DNA from: Peribacillus asahii
GTDB lineage: Bacteria; Bacillota; Bacilli; Bacillales; DSM-1321
Length of the DNA stretch: 35,403 nt
Reading direction: 5' to 3'
NCBI RefSeq assembly: GCF_003570725.1
Contig: NZ_QWVS01000019.1
Span: forward strand, 1-35,403
In this document: one piece after another, positions 24,310 to 32,516 of the stretch
Layout of the letters: each line of letters begins with the position of its first letter
Numbering within the stretch: position 1 is the first letter of the stretch
The notes under the pieces: model-generated
Told to the model about the DNA's origin: nothing
The model's database searches: none
Seen by the model: the letters and a program-made list of their open reading frames with translations, nothing else
Translations under genes and position numbers: made by a program

Positions 24310-25722
24310 TTATTTCACATTTAATTGAGCAGAACTAAAATGTTTCTCTAGTTTACGAACAATTTCATCATTGGCCGCCTCGACAACTTCCAGGTATTGC
24401 GGTTTATCAAACAATTTACTAATTTGTTCAGGGAATGTCTGTTCAATATTACAAAGTTCAATGGATTCATTGAATTTTGCTGGATGTGCTGTTGCAAGTG
24501 TAACACATACTTCACTAGGAGCATTACAAGTTTCATAAGCAGCAACTCCACAAGAAGTATGTGGATCAAGTAAATAATCAGTTTCAGCATAGTACTTGCT
24601 GATAGTTTGCAGGCATTCTTCTCCCTCTACTCCGTATGCTGCAAAATCCGCTTTTACCTGACGAAGCTGCTCCTCATTCACAACAATTTTTCCTTCTGTT
24701 TTGAATTGATTCATTAAGGCAGTTACTGCACCGGCATCTTCATCAAGCAAGTAGTACAGATAACGCTCAAAGTTACTTGCTACTTGAATATCCATAGAAG
24801 GACTGTATGTACTGCGGAATTCACTAGGCTCGTACACTCCATCCTTGATAAAACGTTCTAAAATATTATTCTCATTCGTTGCAACAATAAGCTTACCAAC
24901 TGGAAGACCCATTCTCTTCGCCAAATAACCGGCAAAAATGTCCCCAAAATTTCCTGTTGGCACACTGAAGTTGAGGCTCTCTATGTCTTTCTCTTTTGCG
25001 ACTTGGAAGTACGCATAGAAATAATAAACAGTTTGCGCTAAAATACGAGCAAAGTTAATGGAATTAATGGCACGCAGATGATATTTATTTTTGAATTCCA
25101 AATCCGCAAATAATTCCTTGATGATTCTTTGCCCATCATCAAACGTTCCTTTTATTGCTAAATTTAACACACTTTCGTCATGAACAGTCGTCATTTGCAA
25201 TTCTTGCACCTTACTTACTTTTCCATGAGGATGCAAAATACATATACGAATGCCTTCTTTTCCTCTTACACCCTCAATAGCTGATGCACCTGTATCCCCT
25301 GAAGTAGCACCAAGAATGTTGATGGTTACACCTGTTTTCTTTGCTATATAAGAATACAAGTTTCCTAAAAATTGCAGAGCAACATCTTTAAAAGCAAAGG
25401 TTGGTCCATGGAACAGTTCTAACACATACATGTTATCCTTTACCTTTTGAACTGGAGTTACCTCAGAATGGCGGAAGGTTCCATAGCTTTTCTCGATTAA
25501 TTCCTTAAGTTCATTTTCTGGAATTTCCCCATCAACATAATAGGAAATGATTTCATATGCTAATTCAGGATAAGTTAACTGAGACATTGCCTGCAGCTTT
25601 TCTACAGGAATTTGTGGGATTTTTTCTGGAACTAAAAGTCCTCCATCTGTTGCCAATCCCATTAAGACTGTATCAATAAAACCAATTTTACTTACATTAC
25701 CACGTGTACTAATATATTTCAT
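24310..25722 (-). CDS. thrC: Threonine synthase, long form, 470 aa
   Basis: A PLP enzyme that turns O-phosphohomoserine into threonine in the cytosol. Key features: HGPTFAFKDVALQFLGNL with PLP-binding Lys112, GATSGDTGASAIEG (138-151; phosphate binding) and SVPTGNFGDIFAGYLAKRMG. At 470 residues with N-terminal ISTRG, it belongs to the long class (as in E. coli and yeast) rather than the roughly 350-aa form of B. subtilis. The ATG at 25722 with GGAGG seven bases upstream is preferred over the longer frame to 25761. No T-box or thr leader was recognised upstream. hom and thrB are not adjacent. Confidence 0.93.
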   Translation of the reverse strand: MKYISTRGNVSKIGFIDTVLMGLATDGGLLVPEKIPQIPVEKLQAMSQLTYPELAYEIISYYVDGEIPENELKELIEKSYGTFRHSEVTPVQKVKDNMYVLELFHGPTFAFKDVALQFLGNLYSYIAKKTGVTINILGATSGDTGASAIEGVRGKEGIRICILHPHGKVSKVQELQMTTVHDESVLNLAIKGTFDDGQRIIKELFADLEFKNKYHLRAINSINFARILAQTVYYFYAYFQVAKEKDIESLNFSVPTGNFGDIFAGYLAKRMGLPVGKLIVATNENNILERFIKDGVYEPSEFRSTYSPSMDIQVASNFERYLYYLLDEDAGAVTALMNQFKTEGKIVVNEEQLRQVKADFAAYGVEGEECLQTISKYYAETDYLLDPHTSCGVAAYETCNAPSEVCVTLATAHPAKFNESIELCNIEQTFPEQISKLFDKPQYLEVVEAANDEIVRKLEKHFSSAQLNVK

Positions 25723-26011
25723 AACATCCTCCAAAAAAATATAATTTATTACTATCCTCACCTAGAATTCGCCGTGAGTCAATATATAATTGAAATATTA
25801 GCTGAAATATCAGACTTCTTTATTCTTCATATTGTTCTTTCAACAGTTCGATAATAACCCTATTACTTGCATTTTTTCGTTTGAAACAGGAATGATTTCG
25901 CAACTAGTCATTTACATTGTTAGCTCGATGGGAATAGGTTAGTTAACAACAGTGATTTAGCAATATCAACACCTATGCTTTTATTAAGTTCCCAAACGAT
26001 CTTCTTTAAAG
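25723..26011. other. Intergenic region with protein-like fragments
   Basis: On the minus strand short frames look like broken gene pieces: NASNRVIIELLKEQYEE before a stop near 25818, and ELNKSIGVDIAKSLLL near 25940-25995. They are not in one frame and I cannot name the gene. A remnant is more likely than a functional RNA. Confidence 0.3.
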
Positions 26012-26042
26012 AAAAAAGCACTCGCATTCATCATGCAAGTGC
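26012..26042 (-). terminator. Terminator downstream of the CoA-transferase operon
   Basis: GCACTCGCAT (26018-26027) pairs with ATGCAAGTGC (26033-26042) with one mismatch. On the minus strand TTTTTT follows. Between it and the CoA-transferase stop lie about 225 bases with protein-like fragments (for example INVERVEQALQLSPTMI), probably the scar of another lost gene. Confidence 0.8.
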
Positions 26043-26270
26043 ACACCAAACATTATTACTCTTAATTTCTTTTTCTAATGTAAATATTTTCCCGAAATTT
26101 CTACAATATCCATTGTTTTGACCTGATCTTTACGCAGGGACAATTACTTCTAAATCATTGTTGGACTAAGCTGAAGTGCTTGTTCGACGCGTTCAACGTT
26201 TATCCGTTTTCCCTGTGTTTCCTCTATCTATATCCTGCTGCCGCCAGCCCTGCAGCACATAGCATTTTCC

Positions 26271-27101
26271 TTATTTCTTTGGAAGAAAGATTCCTTCAGG
26301 ATCAACGACTTCATAAAGAATATCCAGTTCTGCATGTGTCGGAGGCAATGTTTCACCGCGGCAGCGTGAGAAATCAAGAGTAAAACCAGTGTTTTCCTGG
26401 AGAATCTCTTCGGTAATTCCTGGGTGCAAAGTGTCTACATACATCCTCCCAGTTTCCTCATCAAAGCGGTACACCGCCATGTTCGAAATTACAGCGGATG
26501 GACCACCTAAAAACTTTTTGCCATAGGCCTCACGGCGGTGCATCCACTCACCGGAAGGCCATTGGCGGACACGCCAGCCCGGAGAAGTGAGATAGTCGAC
26601 TTCTTCTTTAAAACGGCGTTTTTCCTGAACCATGATAAAAACGGTACGTTTTGCCAGCGAATTAATATCATTATTTCCACCGCTGCCCGGGAAGCGCATG
26701 TCAGGATTTAAGTAATCACCGACAACGGTCGTATTCACATTTCCATACTGATCAATTTCTGCTCCGCCCAAAAAAGCGAGATCCACTCTTCCTCTTTGCA
26801 ACTGGTCAAAAACATCCAGTAAACCGGAGGCAATCGAACAACCTTCCACGCAGCGAGGGTCCCCAACAGACGAAGGCAGAGAAGTACTTCTGGATCCAAT
26901 CGTCCCCGCTTCGTAAATAACCTTACAATCAGGTGCGGTAGTTTGAGCAGCCAGCATGACCGCCAGCACCGGAAGCCCGGTACCGGCAAAAACAACCTCA
27001 TCGTTATTTACTTCCCTGGCTGCAGCCACGGCAAGCAAATCGGCAGCAGTATATTCACCAGGGGCTGCATACATTTTATTCTGTACTAGTACCTTTTCCA
27101 T
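26271..27101 (-). CDS. CoA-transferase family protein, beta subunit (GctB/IpdB-like), 276 aa
   Basis: Beta subunit of a heteromeric family I CoA-transferase. Hallmarks: VVFAGTGLPVLAVMLA (36-51), VIYEAGTIGS (61-70; the Glu in this position carries the CoA thioester in active members), GGAEIDQYGNVN (112-123), FPGSGGNNDINSLAKRT. It is nearest by eye to glutaconate CoA-transferase or IpdB-type ring-cleaving proteins. Only the beta subunit residue suggests true transferase activity, so either role is possible. Its ATG overlaps the alpha stop (TAATG), so the subunits are made together. Confidence 0.85.
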   Translation of the reverse strand: MEKVLVQNKMYAAPGEYTAADLLAVAAAREVNNDEVVFAGTGLPVLAVMLAAQTTAPDCKVIYEAGTIGSRSTSLPSSVGDPRCVEGCSIASGLLDVFDQLQRGRVDLAFLGGAEIDQYGNVNTTVVGDYLNPDMRFPGSGGNNDINSLAKRTVFIMVQEKRRFKEEVDYLTSPGWRVRQWPSGEWMHRREAYGKKFLGGPSAVISNMAVYRFDEETGRMYVDTLHPGITEEILQENTGFTLDFSRCRGETLPPTHAELDILYEVVDPEGIFLPKK

Positions 27102-28075
27102 TAATTACTCCCCCTTTTTGCACGAGTGCTATATTTGTAAAAACTGTTCGTCCTCAGGTTCATCAGGCGGGAAACATTCAGTTTATCCAGATATTCCTCA
27201 TGGCTTCCGACCCCGTAAACCCATTCGTCAAGCCAGTCTTGCGTTCCGGACTCTGTTTTAGAGGCGGTTGCAAAATCACTGATAAACGCACCATCCACAT
27301 CATAGCAGCCGTACATACCGGTTGGGTGCGCCCCCCATGGAGCTTCAACAATCGCATCGACTATATAGCTCGGGAGCAGATTGCGATCAGGATCCTCTCT
27401 CAGATAGGACTCCGGAACAATCTCCTCGGCAATGACAATGACTTTATCCGCTGCTTTAGCGGCCTGTTCATCGGAGAAGGTTTGTCCCATCACACGTACC
27501 GTGCCCTCTTCCCCCACCTGCTGGGCGTGAATGATACATACGTCCGGCCTTGCCGCCGGTACAAGAATAATTTCGCCTTCATTGTAGAACGGATCAGGTG
27601 CATACCCAAACTTTTGAAAAGGAATGCGCGGGTTCTTTCCGTCCCTTAAGCCTGCTTTGCCGAGCATATCATATTCCGGATTCAAAATGTCCGTACCCCT
27701 TGAGGCCCATGTTGGGAGATACGGAACTCCAGCTGCTCCTGCCTGCATTCGATACAGGATATGCTGGTGGCTGTAATCTTCAACGATTATTTCGCCTGAT
27801 TTTATTTTTCGGTCCATACAATAAGGCACTTTCCCGTAAAGTTCATGGCCGTTCCAGCAAGATTCCCAAATGGAGACAGCACCGGCCCCCATCAACATTT
27901 CCGTATGTGTTCCCGAATTAACCTCTATTAAATGAAGATTTCTTTTCTCCTGGCGCAGCATTTCATAGATTGCGGCCATTGGACGCCGCCAAATGGTAAA
28001 TCCGCTAAAGGTAATCATGCTGCCATCTTGGATCATTTGCACAGCTTCTTTTAAAGAATATCTCTTGTCCCGCAT
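27101..28075 (-). CDS. CoA-transferase family protein, alpha subunit (GctA/IpdA-like), 324 aa
   Basis: Alpha subunit, starting with a Rossmann-like DGSMITFSGFTIWRRPMAAIYEML (17-40). Further family features are AGAAGVPYLPTW (about 132-143), ARPDVCIIHAQQVGEEGTVRVMG and KVIVIAEEIVPE. The Arg-Arg of FTIWRRP is common in the GctA branch. The gene is preceded by GGGGAGAAAG. It is the first intact gene after the thiolase and the acyl-CoA dehydrogenase scar. Base composition (about half G+C) is higher than that of the surrounding genes, suggesting it came from elsewhere. Confidence 0.85.
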   Translation of the reverse strand: MRDKRYSLKEAVQMIQDGSMITFSGFTIWRRPMAAIYEMLRQEKRNLHLIEVNSGTHTEMLMGAGAVSIWESCWNGHELYGKVPYCMDRKIKSGEIIVEDYSHQHILYRMQAGAAGVPYLPTWASRGTDILNPEYDMLGKAGLRDGKNPRIPFQKFGYAPDPFYNEGEIILVPAARPDVCIIHAQQVGEEGTVRVMGQTFSDEQAAKAADKVIVIAEEIVPESYLREDPDRNLLPSYIVDAIVEAPWGAHPTGMYGCYDVDGAFISDFATASKTESGTQDWLDEWVYGVGSHEEYLDKLNVSRLMNLRTNSFYKYSTRAKRGSN

Positions 28076-28167
28076 ACTTCTTTCTCCCCCTATCTATTGT
28101 TGTCTATAAAAAATTACACTGACACCGTTTGCCCTGCGTTTTTTGGTTGAGTGTTTTGGGCCTTTGA

Positions 28168-28230
28168 TTAATCTCCCAACAAATATTTTGAAATGACTAA
28201 TCTCTGAATCTCATTGGTGCCTTCATAAAT
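28168..28230 (-). pseudogene. Acyl-CoA dehydrogenase, last 20 codons only
   Basis: Between the thiolase stop and the CoA-transferase gene the minus strand reads IYEGTNEIQRLVISKYLLG and Asp-stop. This is the classic C-terminus of acyl-CoA dehydrogenases (YEGTxEIQR is the FAD/substrate-end signature). Everything before it is gone; only 10 bases separate it from the thiolase stop. A deletion apparently removed nearly the whole gene. Confidence 0.85.
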
Positions 28231-28240
28231 TCAAATTTCT

Positions 28241-29407
28241 TTATCGTACTTCAATGAGAATAGCGTCGCCCTGTGCAGCTCCAGAACAGATTGCTACAAT
28301 ACCGAGACCGCCGCCGCGCCGGCGCAGTTCATAAATCAGCGTCATTATAATCCGCGCTCCGCTTGCACCAATCGGATATCCGAAGGCAACCGCTCCACCG
28401 TTTACATTTACCTTCTCGAGATCATATCCAGCAATTTTCTCACTCGTGAGAGTCACAGCTGCAAACGCTTCATTTACCTCAAATGAATCAATTTGATCTA
28501 TAGTATATCCTGTTTTTTTCAGCAACTTATTTATTGCGAGGCCTGGAGTTATAGCAATGTAAGGAGCTTCCTGTCCTACCGCGGCATGCCCAAGAATGAC
28601 GGCTAGCGGCGTTTTACCCAGCTCGGCTGCTTTCTCCTCCGACATCAAAATCATGGCACCCGCACCGTCATTTATACCAGGTGCATTCCCTGCTGTAATG
28701 GATCCGTCTTTAGTGAAAACCGGAGGCAGTTTTTTCAATTGTTCGAATGTTGTCTCACGCGGTGCTTCATCTTTATTTACTAAAATTGGTTCTCCCTTAC
28801 GCTGCGGCACAGCTACAGGCACAATCTCTTCATTAAATTTACCTGCCTCAATTGCTTCAATCGCGCGCTGCTGGCTGCGCAATGCCCAGTTATCCTGCGC
28901 TTCACGTGAAATCTCATATTCAGCAGCAACATTACTGCCATGAACGGCCATATGCTGTCCATCGTAAGCATCGGTAAGTCCCAAATCGACTACCTTACCG
29001 TCCCCCATACGCATACCCCAACGTGCATTTTTCAATATGTAAGGTGCGTTACTCATGCTCTCCATTCCGCCTGCCACAATAACATCAGCGTCACCGGCAC
29101 GAAGGATTTGGTCTGCTAATGTTACGCTGCGAAGGCCTGAAGCGCACACTTTATTAATCGTTTCCGTTTGAACTTCCCAGGGTAATCCCGCGATTCTTGC
29201 TGCCTGTCTTGAGGGAATTTGCTTCGCTCCTCCCTGAAGAACCATCCCCATGATTACTTCATCCACCTGATCTCCTTCAACTCCGGCTCGAACCAACGCT
29301 TCTTTTATCGCAACCCCGCCAAGGTCAACAGCCTGCAAATTCTTTAAAGCTCCTCCAAATTTCCCAAAGGGAGTTCTGGCCGCACTGACAATTACTGTTT
29401 TCCCCAT
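28241..29407 (-). CDS. Thiolase (acetyl-CoA acetyltransferase type) with His-to-Tyr at the active site, 388 aa
   Basis: A thiolase-fold enzyme. The nucleophile Cys88 ([10 protein letters not shown]), NEAF (312-315) and the C-terminal Cys374 ([11 protein letters not shown]) are present. The conserved GHPxGxSG, whose His activates the nucleophilic Cys, reads GYPIGASG (343-350): codon TAT at the His position, one base from CAT. The protein is otherwise complete, uses GAGGAAGTGG as ribosome binding site, and starts an operon with the CoA-transferase genes. It may be a weak or dead thiolase, or may do something else; a sequencing change is possible. Three GACT-type palindromes lie upstream, towards a divergent tetR. 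Confidence 0.88.
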   Translation of the reverse strand: MGKTVIVSAARTPFGKFGGALKNLQAVDLGGVAIKEALVRAGVEGDQVDEVIMGMVLQGGAKQIPSRQAARIAGLPWEVQTETINKVCASGLRSVTLADQILRAGDADVIVAGGMESMSNAPYILKNARWGMRMGDGKVVDLGLTDAYDGQHMAVHGSNVAAEYEISREAQDNWALRSQQRAIEAIEAGKFNEEIVPVAVPQRKGEPILVNKDEAPRETTFEQLKKLPPVFTKDGSITAGNAPGINDGAGAMILMSEEKAAELGKTPLAVILGHAAVGQEAPYIAITPGLAINKLLKKTGYTIDQIDSFEVNEAFAAVTLTSEKIAGYDLEKVNVNGGAVAFGYPIGASGARIIMTLIYELRRRGGGLGIVAICSGAAQGDAILIEVR

Positions 29408-29452
29408 TTTACCACTTCCTCGTAAAAGCGATTTTGAAAAAATAAATCAAAG

Positions 29453-29488
29453 GACTAGAGTCTCAGACTGCAGTCCCAGACTATGGTC
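29453..29488. promoter_or_regulatory. Triple GACTnnAGTC operator array between thiolase and tetR
   Basis: GACTAGAGTC (29453), GACTGCAGTC (29466) and GACTATGGTC (29479) are spaced by exactly 13 bp; the third has one mismatch in its arms. The array lies 46 bases upstream of the thiolase start and overlaps or follows a weak minus-strand promoter (TTGAAA near 29512, CATAGT near 29482). It is the likely target of the divergent TetR protein. Confidence 0.65.
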
Positions 29489-29523
29489 TGTTTGTTAAAT
29501 TTTATTTCAAATGTTTTAAACTG

Positions 29524-29658
29524 TCAATATCTTTCAAAATCTTCAAATAAAAGCACCGTACTTCCATACAATCCTAAAGATTTATGTAGATATTCCACTG
29601 ACAATTTGGCCAGCTTCAAAGAGCCCTTAAGTTTTAAAATTTTCTTTCTTAATTCCAT
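29524..29658 (-). CDS. Possible 44-aa protein
   Basis: Open frame MELRKKILKLKGSLKLAKLS then VEYLHKSLGLYGSTVLLFED and FERY. It is amphipathic and Lys/Leu-rich. No clear ribosome binding site is seen, and it lies inside the tetR-thiolase control region. It may be a remnant or chance. Confidence 0.22.
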   Translation of the reverse strand: MELRKKILKLKGSLKLAKLSVEYLHKSLGLYGSTVLLFEDFERY

Positions 29659-29735
29659 AAATTAGCTTGTTTATGTTAAAATTATGAATTATAGGATAAC
29701 AAACACATTTTTTGTTTAATTAAGGAGATTCATAG

Positions 29736-30329
29736 ATGTCAGATTTAACCCCCAGACAAATAAAAGCCAGAAAAACAAGAAAAAAGATTCTGGAAGCGGC
29801 TTTAGAGCTTTTTAGCAAAAAATCCTTCGACGATACAACCGTTGATGAAATAGTTAAACTGAGTGGTACATCAAAAGGGGCATTTTACACACACTTTAAA
29901 TCTAAATACGAAATTTTCTTTGAAAAATTTAAAGAGATTGACGAGGTTTATTGGGAGTTTACTCAGTCTTTGCCTGAAGAAACAGATGCCAGTGAAAAAT
30001 TGCGGCAGCTTTCTGAATTGCAAATGGTTTATCTCAGAGATTATTGGGGAAAGGATCTGTTTCGAACCCTGTATACAAACGCTTCACCCAATAACAATTA
30101 CTTTTTGAGTCAAAACAGAGCTATCTTTAAAATAGTCCATCAGTTTGTAAGCGAAGGGCAAAAAAAAGGAGAATTCAAAAAAGATCTTTCCCCCGAAGAA
30201 ATCACCATAATCATCACACGATGCATGCGCGGAACACTTTTCGATTGGTGTATCGGCCATGATAATTTTGACCTTTTACTGGAAAATCAAAAGATTATAC
30301 ACACTGTATTGGATGGAATAAAAGCATAA
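29736..30329 (+). CDS. TetR/AcrR-family repressor, 197 aa
   Basis: The N-terminal HTH (about 12-58) is a standard TetR domain: TRKKILEAALELFSKKSFD, TTVDEIVKLSGTSKGAFYTHF, KSKYEIF. The C-terminal ligand domain is helical and unassigned. The gene diverges from the thiolase operon, so it probably controls that operon in response to an acyl-CoA or related ligand; the triple palindrome between them is the probable operator. GGAG lies ten bases ahead of the ATG. The base composition is AT-rich like the rest of the window, not like the GC-richer operon it faces. Confidence 0.88.
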   Translation: MSDLTPRQIKARKTRKKILEAALELFSKKSFDDTTVDEIVKLSGTSKGAFYTHFKSKYEIFFEKFKEIDEVYWEFTQSLPEETDASEKLRQLSELQMVYLRDYWGKDLFRTLYTNASPNNNYFLSQNRAIFKIVHQFVSEGQKKGEFKKDLSPEEITIIITRCMRGTLFDWCIGHDNFDLLLENQKIIHTVLDGIKA

Positions 30330-30421
30330 TTTAATAAAAAACAGCACCATTCCGAAATACAATGTACTCTATAGAGTAGATACTTAAAAAGTCTATCTAT
30401 AAGGTCATAGCCATCAATTTA

Positions 30422-30462
30422 AAAAACCGAGTTCGATGCCAAAGTCATCGAACTCGGTTTTT
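30422..30462. terminator. Perfect 17-bp bidirectional terminator
   Basis: AAAAACCGAGTTCGATG (30422-30438), 7-base loop, and its exact complement (30446-30462). It ends tetR and isolates it from the minus-strand genes on the right. Confidence 0.92.
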
Positions 30463-30527
30463 ATAAAAAGGACTAGGATAGATACGTTTTGAACATACCT
30501 AAATAAAAATTTCTTCATTCTGTATTT

Positions 30528-30620
30528 TTATACCTCTTGGTGAAGTCCCATCGCATATTCTTGAGTGATGCCAAGAATATCGAATGGTGTACGCTTGTTA
30601 TACTTTCGTGCTTCTTCCAT
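30528..30620 (-). pseudogene. 30-codon tail-like fragment
   Basis: MEEARKYNKRTPFDILGITQ then EYAMGLHQEV and stop. It reads like a genuine protein C-terminus; TAGGA lies 12-13 bases upstream of the ATG, so a tiny gene is not excluded. I cannot name the family; a transposase tail is one possibility. Confidence 0.3.
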
Positions 30621-30665
30621 TTTGAAAAAGTTCCTAAAAAAGCCTGATTAATACTGGTACAGGAA

Positions 30666-30709
30666 AATGAAAAAACACTTTACTCTAAGAAATTAGAATA
30701 AAGTGTTTT
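30666..30709 (-). terminator. Terminator of the 57-aa gene
   Basis: AAAACACTTTA (30672-30682) pairs with TAAAGTGTTTT (30699-30709), extended inwards by CTCTAA/TTAGAA with one mismatch. The minus strand continues with TTCATTTTCC after a run of T. A second hairpin, AATGCACA/TGTGCATT (30721-30741), lies between it and the stop. Confidence 0.8.
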
Positions 30710-30745
30710 CAACAGGTTTAAATGCACAATCAATGTGCATTCTTA

Positions 30746-30919
30746 CTAATCTTGATACTTAGATAATTGTTGCTGTGCAGAATTAAGTGAGTTAATGGCT
30801 TGTTCAATCTTTTCTTTGTTGTCTGGTTTTTCTACAGAACTAAGCGCTTGTTGCAATGTGTTAACCGTATCCTGTACAGATGACATACTTTGATCAACGT
30901 ATTGTTTAGCTTTTCCCAT
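30746..30919 (-). CDS. Small helical protein, 57 aa
   Basis: ATG follows AGGGAGGG at good spacing. The product (MGKAKQYVDQSMSSVQDTVN, then EKPDNKEKIEQAINSLNSAQ and QQLSKYQD) is Gln/Ser/Lys-rich, without Cys or membrane segments, and its heptad-like spacing predicts two helices. It resembles small cytosolic or spore proteins of Bacillales of unknown role (DUF3813-like is my weak guess). It is monocistronic with its own terminator. Confidence 0.65.
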   Translation of the reverse strand: MGKAKQYVDQSMSSVQDTVNTLQQALSSVEKPDNKEKIEQAINSLNSAQQQLSKYQD

Positions 30920-31088
30920 ATGTAACCCTCCCTATACTAATTTCAAACATAGTATCTGCACAAATGAAAATAAAATTCCTACAAATTATTAGTTCGAGGG
31001 AGGGAAAAAGAAAGCGATAAAAAGGAGGACGCTGATAGAAAGCATAAAAGAAACGGGGATATCATTTATACGGAATAAACTTACGCTG

Positions 31089-31448
31089 TTATTCTGTATT
31101 ATTGCCAAATGATAAGCTGAGGCTCTTTAATGTGTGAAGTCTCGCAGTAAGAATGAATAAATCATCGTAGTTATTTTCTACGTATTCATTAATAATACTT
31201 AGCCCTTTCCTAAATCTATTAACTAATAAATACGTGTACTCTTCATTCCAAATAAACCGGTTTATTCTCAGAAGTTCATCCGCTAATATTTGGAATTTAA
31301 ACTCCTCAACAAGAAGTTTTACTTGATATAATTTATCTCGATTTAAAATCAAGCTGTTTTTTTTATTTTGATAATGTTTATGAACAAATTTTACAAAACC
31401 ATCTATATTTTCAGCCAACAGTTTCCCTATTTCCATCTCGAAGTTCAT
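31089..31448 (-). CDS. Unknown helical protein, 119 aa
   Basis: AGGAGATGAAGAA leads to the ATG. The product is rich in Lys, Asn, Leu and Phe and predicted all-helical: MEIGKLLAENIDGFVKFVHK, LVEEFKFQILADELLRINRF, TYLLVNRFRKGLSIINEYVE, DLFILTARLHTLKSL. There is no signal peptide, Cys or known motif. I recognise no family. It is AT-rich, next to the HTH/J-domain gene, and could be of mobile-element origin; nothing proves that. Confidence 0.6.
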   Translation of the reverse strand: MNFEMEIGKLLAENIDGFVKFVHKHYQNKKNSLILNRDKLYQVKLLVEEFKFQILADELLRINRFIWNEEYTYLLVNRFRKGLSIINEYVENNYDDLFILTARLHTLKSLSLSFGNNTE

Positions 31449-31539
31449 TTCTTCATCTCCTCAATGTCTAATAATTACTATGAAGAGTGTATGTTTTGAG
31501 ACAATACTTTAACACCAGCAACACAATCTACTACAAGAA

Positions 31540-31586
31540 GCCTGTCCCCTTCATTCGTTGACGCTTTAATGTCGTCGGGGACAGGC
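31540..31586. repeat. GGGGACAGGC inverted repeat (47 bp)
   Basis: GCCTGTCCCC (31540-31549) and GGGGACAGGC (31577-31586) are exact inverted copies around a 27-base loop. The motif GGGGACAGGCAC is a dispersed repeat seen in Bacillus-group intergenic regions (recalled). Here it follows the stop of the HTH/J-domain gene and may also end its transcript. Confidence 0.6.
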
Positions 31587-31610
31587 ACTGATGTTTTATA
31601 AACGTAATCA

Positions 31611-32390
31611 TCATTTATCTTTAGTACTATTTCTAAAATTATCGTAATCCGTCTTAATGTAATGAAATAACTTTGCATTACCGCCTTGGTCTGGATGAGT
31701 TATTTTTAATAACCCTTTATATTCTGCCAACACTTCTTTATTACTCGCCATTTTTGAAAGCCCTAATTTTTTACTATAATTATTTAATTGAGTGCTGGAG
31801 GTGAGAGTGTAATGGTCTCCTTTGCTCTCTTTTAATTTTTTTAATTCATTACGTAATTCAATATTTTGTTTCACTAAATTCCTTATTTCACTTTGTAATT
31901 TATTTTCCTTATTCTTTAAAGTGGCTACTTCTTTTTTCAACTTATCTCTTTGCTCGATTATTCTGTGCTTTGCATTCTCATGAAGTTCTTCCAGTCCTTC
32001 TATATGCTTTTCTTGTGCTTGTATTTTTAGTGTTAATCGGTGGATCATTTCATCCATATTTTGATTAGTACAATCATCAATAAACAGCTTTGAGGTTGTA
32101 TCATCAACTATGTAATCGGTTTTCTTGTTTCTGCTTCCTTCGTATTTAATCCTGCCTTCATGTAACCAACGTCTCACTATTTGGTTACTAATACTTTCTG
32201 ATACTCCTGCGTCTTTTAACAGGTCAAACGCTTGATCTGTGTCATCAATTATGCAGACAGTTTCTCTACTCCTTTTTCCTCCCTCATATTTAATTTTCCC
32301 TTCACGCAGCCAACGTCTCACAGTTTGAATGCTAGTACTTTCTGATACTCCCGCATCCTGTAACAGCTCAAATACTTGATCTGTGTTCAC
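31611..32390 (-). CDS. Protein with two tandem HTH-like repeats, coiled coil and C-terminal J-like domain, 259 aa
   Basis: Two repeats of 47-48 residues (3-50 and 51-97) share DQxFxLLxDAGVSESxSxQxV and RRWLxEGxIKYEG. The ending WLREGKIKYEG is typical of MerR/excisionase-like winged helices, so this part probably binds DNA twice. A coiled coil (about 113-188) follows. The C-terminus (209-255) reads LGLSKMASNKEVLAEYKGLL, KITHPDQGG, NAKLFHYIKTDYDNF, that is, a J-domain-like hairpin with the HPD motif at 232-234, suggesting DnaK recruitment. I chose the GTG at 32390 (GGGGAAGGCGG upstream), as the longer frame has no ribosome binding site. A replication, partition or phage-related protein seems possible. 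I know no named family with this order. Confidence 0.72.
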   Translation of the reverse strand: MNTDQVFELLQDAGVSESTSIQTVRRWLREGKIKYEGGKRSRETVCIIDDTDQAFDLLKDAGVSESISNQIVRRWLHEGRIKYEGSRNKKTDYIVDDTTSKLFIDDCTNQNMDEMIHRLTLKIQAQEKHIEGLEELHENAKHRIIEQRDKLKKEVATLKNKENKLQSEIRNLVKQNIELRNELKKLKESKGDHYTLTSSTQLNNYSKKLGLSKMASNKEVLAEYKGLLKITHPDQGGNAKLFHYIKTDYDNFRNSTKDK

Positions 32391-32516
32391 AATGTTCCGC
32401 CTTCCCCTCTTATTACGCCACATCATGTCATGTTAAGTAACATCATTCTGAAAAATGAATCATTTTTGTACCTCGTCACAAAAATTTCAACAGCGTATTC
32501 AAATAAACATTCTTAT

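Noticed and set aside
25723..25900. T-box or threonine-type leader upstream of thrC
   Set aside because: I looked for the AGGGTGGNACCGCG element and a leader peptide with many Thr/Ile codons and saw neither.
31478..31678. 66-codon frame overlapping the end of the HTH/J-domain gene
   Set aside because: It overlaps the real gene in another frame and consists largely of the GGGGACAGGC inverted repeat; no ribosome binding site.
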